A stretch of 64,000 bases of DNA, taken from assembly GCF_000420725.1 (NCBI RefSeq), contig NZ_ATVM01000008.1:1-64000 (forward strand), in the 5' to 3' direction. The position numbers and the translations under genes were made by a program. Below are positions 32,765 to 41,332 of this stretch, one piece after another (the first letter of the stretch is position 1; each line of letters begins with the position of its first letter). This DNA is from Marinococcus halotolerans DSM 16375 (GTDB lineage Bacteria; Bacillota; Bacilli; Bacillales; Marinococcaceae). The notes under the pieces are model-generated. The model was given only the letters and a program-made list of their open reading frames with translations. It did no database searches and was not told the origin of the DNA.

Positions 32765-32791
32765 CGAAAAAACAGGCAGAGGTTCTGCCTG
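32765..32791 (-). terminator. Rho-independent terminator of the carotenoid operon
   Basis: On minus CAGGCAGA pairs with TCTGCCTG around a 3-nt loop, followed by TTTTTT. Confidence 0.85.
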
Positions 32792-32835
32792 AATGATTTT
32801 TTTAATTGGACTTCTCCCAGCCCTGCTGGATATTT

Positions 32836-33678
32836 TTAGGAGGACAGCCTTTTTAAAATACTCCATTTGTCCCGTTTGGACACGTAGGCCCGCTCCTTAA
32901 ACACCTGGTAATTATTTTTTCGTACCGATTCTAAAATTGCCTGATACATGTAAGCAGCGCCTTTGACAGGATACCTCGCATCCTTCGGGTACTGTTCAAT
33001 AGATTCAAGTGCCTCTGTATACAGTTCCTCTGCGCGCGCGGCAGTTTCTTCCCACGCCCGGACAAATGACGGATCAAGGCGGTGCTCATAAAGATCCCTC
33101 GTGGTATAACCATGCTTTTCAAGTATTTCAACTGGAAAATAAATACGCCCGCGCTCCAGGTCTTCACCTACATCCCGAAGAATATTTGTCAGCTGCATCG
33201 CTTTTCCCAGGGCAATCGCTCCTGGTTTCAGGTGTTCAAAACGCTCCGGGGAAAGGATAGGCAGAAGCATCAGACCTACAGTTCCTGCTACATAATAGGA
33301 ATACCCTTCAACTTCTTCCAGTGCGTAATAAAAAATTTTTTCCAGATCCATATACTGCCCCTGGATCATGTCCAAAAAGGGCTCGACTTCCATATCGAAA
33401 CGTTCGAAAGTATCTCTTAGTGCAATCCATTGCAGGGACGGCTGATAAAATGGATCGCGAAGAAATTGATGAAACATTGTTTCAAATTCCTTTAATTCCT
33501 GCTCCGGGTTTTCTCCTTCATCCACAATATCATCGACCGTCCGGCAAAAAGCATAGACAGCCCAGACGCCCCGCCTTTTTTCAAGCGGCAGAATATCAAA
33601 TGCCTTCGAAAAAGTTTTGCTGTGCATTGTAATAATACGATGACATTCTTCGTATGCTTCTTCTAACGTTGATTTCAT
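32836..33678 (-). CDS. crtM: Dehydrosqualene/phytoene synthase
   Basis: This ~280-aa prenyl-coupling enzyme has both Asp-rich motifs, CRTVDDIVDE (about residues 45-55) and NILRDVGEDLERGRIYFP (about 160-177), plus the flap GQYMDL and YYVAGTVG. It condenses two farnesyl (or geranylgeranyl) diphosphates. With two CrtN-like enzymes upstream, a C30 diapophytoene synthase (CrtM) is the likely identity. The ispA gene in the window supplies substrate. The start is set at the fourth residue of the longer frame, where GAGAGGGG is at proper distance. Confidence 0.88.
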   Translation of the reverse strand: MKSTLEEAYEECHRIITMHSKTFSKAFDILPLEKRRGVWAVYAFCRTVDDIVDEGENPEQELKEFETMFHQFLRDPFYQPSLQWIALRDTFERFDMEVEPFLDMIQGQYMDLEKIFYYALEEVEGYSYYVAGTVGLMLLPILSPERFEHLKPGAIALGKAMQLTNILRDVGEDLERGRIYFPVEILEKHGYTTRDLYEHRLDPSFVRAWEETAARAEELYTEALESIEQYPKDARYPVKGAAYMYQAILESVRKNNYQVFKERAYVSKRDKWSILKRLSS

Positions 33679-33743
33679 ACTTCTCATCCCCTCTCCCGCT
33701 TTTCAGAAGCCAAGCGATGGCTGGTCCCCTGCCGGGTTGTATA

Positions 33744-35192
33744 TCAGAACATATCCTGCTTTCTCCCTGTCCCGAGATGCTCTGCTAACAGTCTTGCTCC
33801 CTGCATGACAATTGGGACACCGCCGCCGGGGTGCGTAGAAGCACCTACCGCGTATACGTTGCTGTAAGAAAACGGCTTAAGCTGCGGCCGGAATGCACCT
33901 GACTGGGCAAAGCTCGGAGCTATGCCAAAGCTGCCTCCTTCGTACAGCCCGTATCTGCCGGCTTCCTGAGGCGTCCGGACCTGCATCCACTGAATCGAAG
34001 AACGCAGGTGCGGGAACCCTTTGTTCTCGACCGTTTCTAAAATAGACTGGATAAACTCTTCCTGCGCCTCCCAGTCGACGTTATCTCCTGATGGCACGGG
34101 AACGAGCAGATACAGTACACTCTTACCTTCCGGGGCGAGGGCAGAGTCTATTAAAGACGGGTGGAATGCATAAATACTCGGCTCTTCTGGCAATTCCTTT
34201 GTGTCAAAAACCTGCTTCATTTGATGGTCAAAATTGCTGCCCATAAAAAACTGGTGTATAGATGCCTTTGTATATATTTTGTCTAATCCTAAGTAAATTA
34301 GCAAGCATCCTGATGAAGAAGTGTATTTTTTTTGTGATTTATTTTCCACCAGCTGCTCTGCCGCCGGAAGCTCGCAGTTGCAGATCAGCCGTTCTGCCGG
34401 CTCTACCCGCTTATCCGTTTTCAAGGCAGTAAATGTTTCTCCCTTTGTCTGGATGCTTAATGCTGTTTCTTCGAAGCGAAATATTACTCCGCGACGATCC
34501 AGCTCTTCTTTAATTTTTTCAATCAGCATTGCATAGCCTCCGTGGATATACCAAATGCCGTGATACTGTTCGCTGAAGGAGACCAGGGAGTAAATACCGG
34601 GAGTAGTGGCAGGGTTTCCGCCAATGTAGAGCGTCTGCAGGGAATACGCGTCCCGGAGCCGGGGGTCTGTAAAGTAATCAGCCACCTGGGTTCTAACCGA
34701 CTGATAAGCTTTCATCTGCCACAGGGAACGAATATTGGCTGCCGTGAAAAATTCCCGTTTACGCATAAATGAACGTGATAAAAAATCCCTTTCCCCCTGG
34801 AAGAAATTTTTCTTCATATCGCGCATGAATCTTTCAAAATTATCTTCTTCCCCCGGGAAAGCCCGGGCCATTTCTTCTTTCTGTTTTTCAGGGTCACTCC
34901 ATTTATAAAATTCCGTGCCGTCGGCGAAAACCATACGGTATAATGGATCGATCCGCTCCATTTCAAGCACTTCCGGGTTCATGCCCGCTTCAGCTAATAT
35001 CGCTTTAATTGTTTCGGGCAGCAGAACGATTGTCGGCCCCTCATCGACTTTAAATCCATCCTGCTCTACCCATTTAATCCTTCCGCCTGCTTCTTTATCC
35101 TTTTCCACTATCGTTACTTCTTCACCCGCCTGTGTCCTGTAAAGAGCTGTCACCAGTCCGCCGATCCCGCTTCCAACGATAATATTTTTCAT
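33744..35192 (-). CDS. Carotenoid desaturase/oxygenase, CrtP (CrtNb)-like
   Basis: This 482-aa FAD enzyme of the CrtI/CrtN family has IIVGSGIGGLVTALYRT at the start, KWVEQDGFKVDEGPTIVLLP, GIWYIHGGYAMLIEKI in the middle and the C-terminal ASTHPGGGVPIVMQGARL. The pattern of the middle block, and SGCLLIYLGL followed by HQFF, fits diaponeurosporene oxygenase CrtP better than the desaturase CrtN. Its start overlaps the stop of the upstream crt gene by 4 bp (ATGA), so the two are translationally coupled. It precedes crtM by ~65 bp. Confidence 0.8.
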   Translation of the reverse strand: MKNIIVGSGIGGLVTALYRTQAGEEVTIVEKDKEAGGRIKWVEQDGFKVDEGPTIVLLPETIKAILAEAGMNPEVLEMERIDPLYRMVFADGTEFYKWSDPEKQKEEMARAFPGEEDNFERFMRDMKKNFFQGERDFLSRSFMRKREFFTAANIRSLWQMKAYQSVRTQVADYFTDPRLRDAYSLQTLYIGGNPATTPGIYSLVSFSEQYHGIWYIHGGYAMLIEKIKEELDRRGVIFRFEETALSIQTKGETFTALKTDKRVEPAERLICNCELPAAEQLVENKSQKKYTSSSGCLLIYLGLDKIYTKASIHQFFMGSNFDHQMKQVFDTKELPEEPSIYAFHPSLIDSALAPEGKSVLYLLVPVPSGDNVDWEAQEEFIQSILETVENKGFPHLRSSIQWMQVRTPQEAGRYGLYEGGSFGIAPSFAQSGAFRPQLKPFSYSNVYAVGASTHPGGGVPIVMQGARLLAEHLGTGRKQDMF

Positions 35193-36685
35193 TGCGCACG
35201 CTCCCTGGCATATTTGGCCGTCAGTGCCTGGGCAGTAATCCGGCCGGATACAATAATCGTCGGCAGACCGCTGCCCGGATGCGTACCTCCGCCCACCAGC
35301 CAGCAGTTTCTGACATCTTCGAACTTATTATGCGGCCGGAAATACATCATTTGATTTAAGCGGTGGGATAAATTGAACACAGCTCCTTCGTACACGTTAC
35401 TGTCGATCTGCCAGTCTGTGGGTGTATAAATTTTTTCCACTTCAATATGATCCCGGAGCCCTTTAAACGGCGACCGGCTTTCCACCTGGTCAAGCACCAG
35501 GTCCCGAAAGCTGTCCTTGTTGGCCTCCCAGTCGATGCCGCTCTGGTTGTTTGGCACCGGGGCAAGCATATAAATTGGTGATTTCCCTGCAGGCGCGAGC
35601 GAGTCATCGGTAACAGCCGGATTATGAATATAGATCGACGGATCGTCTGATACAATCTTTTCATGAATCATTTCTTCCACATTTTTTTTATAATCATTGG
35701 AAAAAACGATAGAATGGTGGACCGCTTCGGGGTAAGTAGCGTCAACGCCGGCATAAAGCATAAACGCCGAGCAGGAATAGTCTTTATCAGCCACTTTTTC
35801 TTTTTTCCATTTCTTCAGCGGTTCATCGAACAATTCGGTAGCTGCGTAGGCGAAATCAGCATTCACCACCACTTCATCTGCTCCAAACACTTCCCCGTTT
35901 TCAAGCTCCACTCCCACGGCCTGCTGTTTTTTCGTGCGGATTCTTTTTACTGGCGTATTCAGGTAAAGATGTCCGCCGTCTTCTTCAAATGCTTTAGCCA
36001 TTGCTTTTGGTATTTGGTTCAATCCCCCGGTAGGGTGCACAATCCCGTATTCATGCTCCATGTAGGAAAGGATGCTGAAAGCCCCCGGGCAGTCCCACGG
36101 GGACATTCCTAAATATTTGGACTGAAAGGTAAAAGAAAGCTTCAGCCGCTCATCGGAAAAATACTGGCTCAGCACGTCGTACACCGACTTGCCGAGCGCC
36201 AGGTGGGGAAGGGCTTTAAGCGTCCGGGGCTTCATATAGTCCAGGAGCGACCCGTGCTCATACTCAAGTACCGGCAGCAGCGCATCCCACCGCTTGCCCA
36301 GATCATGCATAAAGCGGTCATATCCCTTTTCATCGCCTGGAAACGAAGCAGCAATCCTTCGTTTCATTTCCTGCTTATCGGAAGTCGGCCGGAAGCTTGA
36401 ATCTTCGAAAAATAACTCATACATCGGATCCAGATAGTTCCACGAAATATAGTGGGCCAGGTCCTTCCCGGTTGCTGAAAAAATCTCCTCAACGATATGA
36501 GGCATGCTTAAAAATGTCGGGCCTTTATCAAAGCGGTAACCGTCTACGTCTACATGGGAGGTGCGTCCGCCTACTTTATCGTCTTTTTCGAACACACTTA
36601 CCTGAAACCCCTGACTTTGCAGCAGCATGGCAGCGGTAAGTCCTCCGGGGCCCGCCCCAATAACCGCAATTCTTGTCTCTCTCAC
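35189..36685 (-). CDS. crtN: 4,4'-Diapophytoene desaturase, CrtN-like
   Basis: This 498-aa FAD enzyme has VIGAGPGGLTAAMLLQSQGF, GGRTSHVDVDGYRFDKGPT, the KDYSCSAFMLYAGVD strand (also found in S. aureus CrtN), DPSIYIHNPAVTDDSLAP and the C-terminal GGGTHPGSGLPTII. It inserts double bonds into diapophytoene to give yellow-orange C30 carotenoids. It is the first gene of a three-gene operon with the CrtP-like gene and crtM. Pigmentation and membrane protection against light and oxidation are the expected roles. Confidence 0.82.
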   Translation of the reverse strand: MRETRIAVIGAGPGGLTAAMLLQSQGFQVSVFEKDDKVGGRTSHVDVDGYRFDKGPTFLSMPHIVEEIFSATGKDLAHYISWNYLDPMYELFFEDSSFRPTSDKQEMKRRIAASFPGDEKGYDRFMHDLGKRWDALLPVLEYEHGSLLDYMKPRTLKALPHLALGKSVYDVLSQYFSDERLKLSFTFQSKYLGMSPWDCPGAFSILSYMEHEYGIVHPTGGLNQIPKAMAKAFEEDGGHLYLNTPVKRIRTKKQQAVGVELENGEVFGADEVVVNADFAYAATELFDEPLKKWKKEKVADKDYSCSAFMLYAGVDATYPEAVHHSIVFSNDYKKNVEEMIHEKIVSDDPSIYIHNPAVTDDSLAPAGKSPIYMLAPVPNNQSGIDWEANKDSFRDLVLDQVESRSPFKGLRDHIEVEKIYTPTDWQIDSNVYEGAVFNLSHRLNQMMYFRPHNKFEDVRNCWLVGGGTHPGSGLPTIIVSGRITAQALTAKYARERAQ

Positions 36686-36798
36686 TCCAAAAAGCCCCTC
36701 TCTGTCAAAACCTTATGTTCATGTCCAAAGTTTTATTCCCGTTTTTTTGCATTCTCAACCTGCCCAAACCCCCGGGAAAATAGACATTATAAAAGCAT

Positions 36799-36828
36799 AA
36801 AAAAAAGACCTTTCCAAAAGAAAGGCCC
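36799..36828 (-). terminator. Rho-independent terminator
   Basis: On minus GGCCTTTC pairs with GAAAGGTC, followed by TTTTTT. It lies just after the kinase stop and upstream of the crt operon. Confidence 0.75.
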
Positions 36829-36831
36829 CGT

Positions 36832-37686
36832 TCAGCTGCTTCTGCTGTATAATGCAAGCACCCGGTCCACCTGCGCCCCGTACATTTCTCCGAACACATT
36901 TAAATGGACAAGCAAATAGTATAATTGATAAAGAGGCATCCGTTCTTCAAATTCAGCTTCCACCGGCTGGATGGTTTCGTACGCTTCGTACGTCCGTTCC
37001 GAAAAGCCTCCAAACAGCCGGGTAAAGGCCAGGTCAAATTCGTAGTCTCCGTACCAGCAGGCAGGATCGATCAAATACGGACGTCCATGTTCTCCTGTGA
37101 GCCAATTGCCAGCCCAAAGGTCTCCGTGCAGTTTAACCGGCTGCCGGTCGTCAGGTATCCATTCTCCGAGATGGTCCAGAATATAGCGCAGGCGGCGGGA
37201 CCGTTCCTCGGTCAATTTACCGAGGGATCTGGCGATTTCCATCTGCGGGCGCAGGCGGTGATCCCTTACAAAACGCACCCAGCTCGTTTCCCAGGAATTT
37301 TCCTGTGGCAGTTCTCCGATGAAGTTGTCTTCCTCAAGACCGAAATAATGCCCGGAGGACTGGTGGAGATTGGCCAGATCGATCCCAAGCCACTCATCAG
37401 TACGGCTGTCCCCGCTCCCCTGAATAATATCCATAATAATAAATTTCTTCGACCAGTGCAGTACGTCAGGCACATGCACCGCTTCCGATTCACGCAGGAA
37501 TTCGAGTCCGCGTTTTTCCTGACGGAAAAAATCATATGGTGCCTCTTCATGCCATTTCAGGAAATAGGAGCGCCGGTTTGTATCCACCTGGTAGGCAGAG
37601 CTGATGCTTCCTCCGGAGAGACTTGCTATATTGGTTACTTCTGCCTGTGGATCCACGTACCGTATCGCTTTTTGAATATGCTCCAT
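36832..37686 (-). CDS. Fructosamine/ribulosamine 3-kinase family protein
   Basis: This 284-aa protein has the FN3K-type kinase fold: GGSISSAYQVDTNRRSYFLKW (glycine loop and Lys), the Glu-containing FFRQEKRGLEFL, the catalytic KLHGDLWAGNWL (HGDxxxxN) and the metal-binding LIDPACWYGDYEFDLA. It phosphorylates ketosamines on glycated proteins or free amines, so that the sugar falls off. Its start shares one base with the stop of the LMW phosphatase gene (TAATG), which implies translational coupling. Confidence 0.88.
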   Translation of the reverse strand: MEHIQKAIRYVDPQAEVTNIASLSGGSISSAYQVDTNRRSYFLKWHEEAPYDFFRQEKRGLEFLRESEAVHVPDVLHWSKKFIIMDIIQGSGDSRTDEWLGIDLANLHQSSGHYFGLEEDNFIGELPQENSWETSWVRFVRDHRLRPQMEIARSLGKLTEERSRRLRYILDHLGEWIPDDRQPVKLHGDLWAGNWLTGEHGRPYLIDPACWYGDYEFDLAFTRLFGGFSERTYEAYETIQPVEAEFEERMPLYQLYYLLVHLNVFGEMYGAQVDRVLALYSRSS

Positions 37687-38153
37687 TATACATTCTCCTG
37701 CTCTCTAATCCATTGTAGTAAATGAAAGGTACTCGTATTAACCAGTTCAAACACGTGACCGAAATTATTATCGAAATAAGGATCAGGCACGTCTTCACTC
37801 CGGCGCTCAGGGTGAAAGTCCAGCAGTTTCCATACTCTTCCGTCTTTAGTGGAAACGTGAAAATCCTGAAGCATCTCAAGGTTCTGCTCATCCATAGCTA
37901 CAATATAATCGGCTTCTTCTCCGGCATCCACCACCCGGGCCGTTCCCGGACCGGCAGAAACACCGTGCTGTTCGAGTACACCGATCGTTCCTTCGTGCGG
38001 GGATGAGCCTGCATGCCAATCACCGAGACCGGCTGAATCCACGCTGATTTTATTTTCCACTCCCGCTTCCTGCAGATGCTTTTGAAAAAGCGCTTCTGCC
38101 ATTGGCGAACGGCAAATGTTTCCTAAACAGATGAATAACACCTTTACACTCAT
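37686..38153 (-). CDS. Low-molecular-weight protein tyrosine phosphatase family
   Basis: This 155-aa protein has the P-loop ICLGNICRSPMAEALF (C-x5-R, about residues 9-17) and the general-acid loop VPDPYFDNN near residue 125. The family dephosphorylates arginine or tyrosine in proteins, or small sugar phosphates. It is directly upstream of, and coupled to, a fructosamine-kinase homologue. Removal of phosphate from reactive sugar phosphates, or from released products, is a plausible joint role. YaaR lies 12 bp upstream. Confidence 0.9.
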   Translation of the reverse strand: MSVKVLFICLGNICRSPMAEALFQKHLQEAGVENKISVDSAGLGDWHAGSSPHEGTIGVLEQHGVSAGPGTARVVDAGEEADYIVAMDEQNLEMLQDFHVSTKDGRVWKLLDFHPERRSEDVPDPYFDNNFGHVFELVNTSTFHLLQWIREQENV

Positions 38154-38165
38154 AGATTCTCTCCT

Positions 38166-38603
38166 TTACCCGTAGAGATGTATAATCATGCCTTTTATTT
38201 CCCCGGTCATATCGAGAAGGGAAAGGGGCTCCTGTTCCTGCTGCAGCATCTGGTCTGTCATTTCCACTAATTTTTTATCGATCTTTTCAATCAGCTGGTG
38301 GGTTTTGAGCCGGCCGTCGCTGCCAAATGACCTTTCTTCATACAGATTCAAACCGTGGTCCTTCAGTTCTGTAATAATTTCTCTTACAAGACGTTTATAC
38401 TCTTTTAACTCCGGAATGGTCTGATGCTCCATCAAACGTCTGCCCTGCTGGTCGAGTTGTTCGATCATGATGCCCATCTGCCGGTTGAACGTTTTGGCCT
38501 GCTCCGTCTGCATCATTTCCGAAAACGGGTTCTTTTCGGCTTTTCTCTCCTTTACGTTAGGGAGCGGTGATTTAATATTTCCCTGAAGCCGCTGAATATC
38601 CAC
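38166..38603 (-). CDS. yaaR: YaaR-family protein (DUF327)
   Basis: This 145-aa protein has the length and core of B. subtilis YaaR: FSEMMQTEQAKTFNRQMG, LDQQGRRLMEHQTIPELKEY, then YKRLVREIITEL and FGSDGRLKTHQLIEKIDKKL. It is all helical and cytoplasmic. In B. subtilis it sits near dnaX; here it lies between the tripeptidase and the LMW phosphatase, 12-17 bp from each, so the four genes form one unit. The molecular function of the family is unknown. Confidence 0.88.
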   Translation of the reverse strand: MDIQRLQGNIKSPLPNVKERKAEKNPFSEMMQTEQAKTFNRQMGIMIEQLDQQGRRLMEHQTIPELKEYKRLVREIITELKDHGLNLYEERSFGSDGRLKTHQLIEKIDKKLVEMTDQMLQQEQEPLSLLDMTGEIKGMIIHLYG

Positions 38604-38620
38604 GCGTATATTTTCCTCCT

Positions 38621-39748
38621 TTACGCATTGTCTGCCGGCCCGGTTACAATAGCCGCCATAAACGCTGGTACTTTTACAAATTCCTTAATGAGCAGCCGTT
38701 CTTCTGTTGTGTGGATATTTTCATAGCCGACGCCCAGATTGATGGTAGGAATACCGTAGCCGGAAATTACATTGGCGTCGCTTCCGCCTCCGCTCTGTAC
38801 AGTTTTCGGCTCCACGTCAAGCCGGTGGGCAGCCTGAACAGCACGCTGCACTACATTGTCTGATTCGGCCAGCACGTAACCTTCATACATTGGCTGTATG
38901 TCAATGGATGCCTCGGCCCCCATTTCTTCAGCTGCCTCCTCGAAAGCTTCCCGCATCGCAGCTACCTGCCTGCTCAGCTTATCCGGTTTAAAGGAGCGTG
39001 CTTCAGCAGAAATCACGACTTCATCACATACGACATTCGTCTGGGTCCCTCCGGCAAAGCTTCCGATATTGGCTGTTGTTTCTTCATCAATTCGCCCCAG
39101 CGGCATTTTGGTTACCGCTTTAGAGGCAACGCTGATGGCTGAAATACCTTTTTCCGGCTCCACCCCTGCGTGCGCTTTTTTACCGTAAATAGTCGCATGC
39201 ATTTTCGTTTGATACGGTGCTGAAGTAACGAGCGTGCCTACTGGTCCGTCACTATCAAGCGCATAGCCCATATCGGCATGCACCAGCCCGGTATCAAGAT
39301 GCTTTGCGCCCACGAGTCCGGACTCCTCCCCTACTGTAATGATAAACTGAATGTCTCCGTAGGGTTCATCTTCTTCCTGAAGCACTTTTACCATTTCAAG
39401 CATCGCCGCAATTCCTGCTTTATCGTCAGCACCAAGAATTGTTTCTCCCTTCGAAACGATATATTCATCCTGCACCTCAGGCTCAATGCCTTTTCCGGGT
39501 TCAACGGTATCCATGTGGGAGGTAAAATAAATCACCGGCTTTGCGCTGTCTGTGCCTTTCAGTGTACAGACCAGGTTCCCCGCCCCGTGGCCGGTCAGAG
39601 CTTTGGCGTTATCTTCTTTTGTTTCAAGCCCGAGTTCCTGGAATTTCCGTTTGATTATATCTGCAATTTTCGCTTCATGCTTCGTTTCCGAATCTATCTG
39701 CACAAGTTCAATAAATTCCTGTATTAAACGTTCCTGATTTGCCATCAC
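38621..39748 (-). CDS. yqjE: M20-family tripeptidase-like enzyme (YqjE/PepT)
   Basis: This 375-aa metallopeptidase has VIYFTSHMDTVEPGKG with the first zinc His and Asp, ILGADDKAGIAAMLE with the bridging Asp, ITVGEESGLVGAKHL with the catalytic Glu pair, and NLGVGYENIHTTEERL with the last His. YqjE is the tripeptidase-like protein of the Bacillus yqj region, which matches the neighbours (yqjA-type exporter, brxB). Translation may begin at GTG (39748) or ATG (39745); AAAGGAG is at ideal distance from the GTG. Confidence 0.9.
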   Translation of the reverse strand: MMANQERLIQEFIELVQIDSETKHEAKIADIIKRKFQELGLETKEDNAKALTGHGAGNLVCTLKGTDSAKPVIYFTSHMDTVEPGKGIEPEVQDEYIVSKGETILGADDKAGIAAMLEMVKVLQEEDEPYGDIQFIITVGEESGLVGAKHLDTGLVHADMGYALDSDGPVGTLVTSAPYQTKMHATIYGKKAHAGVEPEKGISAISVASKAVTKMPLGRIDEETTANIGSFAGGTQTNVVCDEVVISAEARSFKPDKLSRQVAAMREAFEEAAEEMGAEASIDIQPMYEGYVLAESDNVVQRAVQAAHRLDVEPKTVQSGGGSDANVISGYGIPTINLGVGYENIHTTEERLLIKEFVKVPAFMAAIVTGPADNA

Positions 39749-39847
39749 TATTATAACTCCTTTGCGGGTTGCTTAGGTTTATTATATATTTTTTCGCCTG
39801 CTGTGTTATAATTTGAGCATTAGTTTCTATTGAAAGCGGGGGTTAGA

Positions 39848-39928
39848 ATGCAGAAAGTCATTATTTACATTATGATCTTTGCGCTTGTCGGCAGCAGCCT
39901 GTTAATGGGCGGAGCGGTGATGTTTTAA
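39848..39928 (+). CDS. prli42: Stressosome-associated microprotein Prli42
   Basis: Reads MQKVIIYIMIFALVGSSLLM then GGAVMF (26 aa). The K-x-(I/V)-(I/V)-Y-(L/I)-M-x-F-A-(M/L)-V-x-S-(T/S)-L-L-x-G pattern is that of Prli42, the small membrane protein that tethers the stressosome in Listeria and is conserved in Bacillaceae. AGCGGGGGTTAG lies before the ATG and a strong terminator follows. Its position next to yqjE, on the opposite strand, fits Bacillus gene order. It would be missed by a length cutoff. Confidence 0.75.
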   Translation: MQKVIIYIMIFALVGSSLLMGGAVMF

Positions 39929-39957
39929 ATAAACGCCAATGCTTGTATGTATCGGAT

Positions 39958-39999
39958 AAAGCAGAACTTACGGGTTTTCATACCCGCTCGTTCTGCTTT
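39958..39999. terminator. Rho-independent terminator of prli42
   Basis: AAAGCAGAAC pairs with GTTCTGCTTT, with an inner GCGGGT/ACCCGC-like stem, followed by a T run. It ends at the convergent exporter's stop codon and may serve both genes. Confidence 0.85.
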
Positions 40000-41016
40000 T
40001 TATTTATTTCTGCGTGCCATTTGTCTGTTTAATCGTTTGCCCGATATTGTATGGGTACGCTTCGGATCGGGCTTAAACATTTTTTTAATGAGCAGGTATT
40101 CTTCAATTTCATACAAAATATAAAACAGAGATGAACGTATTTCGAATTCATGTCTTGTTTTTGGCAGCTCCATCTGCTGGATTTCATGCTTCATTTCGTC
40201 AAGACGGTATAAAAAATAGCCGGCGGTATTGCCCGGGGAGACGGCGTCGCTTAGTTCATCCATATAATCAGCCATTTTATGGCCCTGGGGCACTGACTGA
40301 TCAATCGAAGAGATAAACGGCAGGATGCTTTCGAGTACCGAAAACTGCTTTTCTCTCATGCGGAAGTAGTGGTAAAAGTAGTCATCATCCCGGAGGAAAT
40401 GGTTGTCTATATCCCTTAGGGCTTTTCCTTTAGCCTCATCAATGATCTTGGCTGCCTCCGAAAATTCTGCCCCGTCCCAGATGTTATCGCCAAAACGAAG
40501 GTAGTTTGCATACTCCTCCCAGATTTTGCGAAAAGCGTCTTCAAGGCTTAACTGATCCTGAGCCAGGCTTTTTTCGCTGCTCGGCATATAAAGATTCATA
40601 ATTAAAGCTACCCCAATGCCAATAAAAATAATCGCGAGCTCGTTTATCCAGATGCCCGCGCTCACCTGTTCTTCTGTATAAAGGTGAAGAACGATAACGC
40701 TGCTTGTGACGATACCCCGCGCAGCGTTCGCTGCTACACTGAGGGGAATGCTGAGCAGAAAAAGTGCAGCGATGGCCACCGGATTATAGCCTATCAGTTC
40801 AAAGAATACACTCGCGACCCCGAGCCCAATCACACAGGAAACGAGTCGTTCGATGCTGACAGTCAGGGATCCCCTTTTGGTCGTGGTAATACAAAGAATG
40901 GTAATGACGCCTGCTGATATGTAGTAATCGAGCTGCAGCAGCTGGGCAATGTATACGGATATAGCTGTGCCTACTGCTGTTTTCAGCGTCCGATATCCAA
41001 TTCGGAATCTCCCCAT
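40000..41016 (-). CDS. yqjA: Aromatic acid exporter family protein (YqjA-like, DUF939)
   Basis: This 338-aa protein has an N-terminal membrane half of about six helices (residues ~1-145; GRFRIGYRTLKTAVGTAI, AGVITILCITTTKRGS) and a helical cytoplasmic C-terminal domain (LEDAFRKIWEEYANYLRFGD, FEIRSSLFYILYEIEEY). This is the ArAE_1/DUF939 architecture, as in B. subtilis YqjA. Family members are linked with aromatic acid efflux, but the substrate of this group is unproven. It is monocistronic. Confidence 0.85.
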   Translation of the reverse strand: MGRFRIGYRTLKTAVGTAISVYIAQLLQLDYYISAGVITILCITTTKRGSLTVSIERLVSCVIGLGVASVFFELIGYNPVAIAALFLLSIPLSVAANAARGIVTSSVIVLHLYTEEQVSAGIWINELAIIFIGIGVALIMNLYMPSSEKSLAQDQLSLEDAFRKIWEEYANYLRFGDNIWDGAEFSEAAKIIDEAKGKALRDIDNHFLRDDDYFYHYFRMREKQFSVLESILPFISSIDQSVPQGHKMADYMDELSDAVSPGNTAGYFLYRLDEMKHEIQQMELPKTRHEFEIRSSLFYILYEIEEYLLIKKMFKPDPKRTHTISGKRLNRQMARRNK

Positions 41017-41140
41017 CTAAAAAACCTCTCTGTTTGTTCATTCGTACTTATATTATATCGTAAACACCGGCAGAGGGAAACTGACTGGAGCTTTTCGGCC
41101 CTGTTCCCTCTGCTGTGATGGTTTCAGCCCAAAAGCCAAA

Positions 41141-41170
41141 TAAAAAAGCAAAGGAATAGCTCCTTTGCTT
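41141..41170 (-). terminator. Terminator of tRNA-Arg
   Basis: On minus AAGCAAAGGA pairs with TCCTTTGCTT, followed by TTTTATTT, 15 bp after the encoded CCA. Confidence 0.88.
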
Positions 41171-41184
41171 ACACATTTATTCAT

Positions 41185-41259
41185 TGGTGCGCCTACCAGG
41201 ACTCGAACCTGGAATGCGAGAACCGGAATCTCGAGTGATATCCCTTTCACCATAGGCGC
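41185..41259 (-). tRNA. tRNA-Arg (anticodon CCG)
   Basis: The complete cloverleaf on the minus strand has a 7-bp acceptor GCGCCTA/TAGGCGC, a D-stem GTGA/TCAC, an anticodon stem CGAGA/TCTCG with loop TTCCGGT (anticodon CCG, reading CGG), a 4-nt variable loop, a T-stem CCAGG/CCTGG with loop TTCGAGT, discriminator A and encoded CCA. Body length is 72 nt plus CCA. It is transcribed alone with its own terminator. Confidence 0.95.
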
Positions 41260-41332
41260 TTTTGTCATATGTTTTAACAAGACAATGAATACTATACCAA
41301 TGAACGAATATGAAAGTCAACCCATTTTTTAA

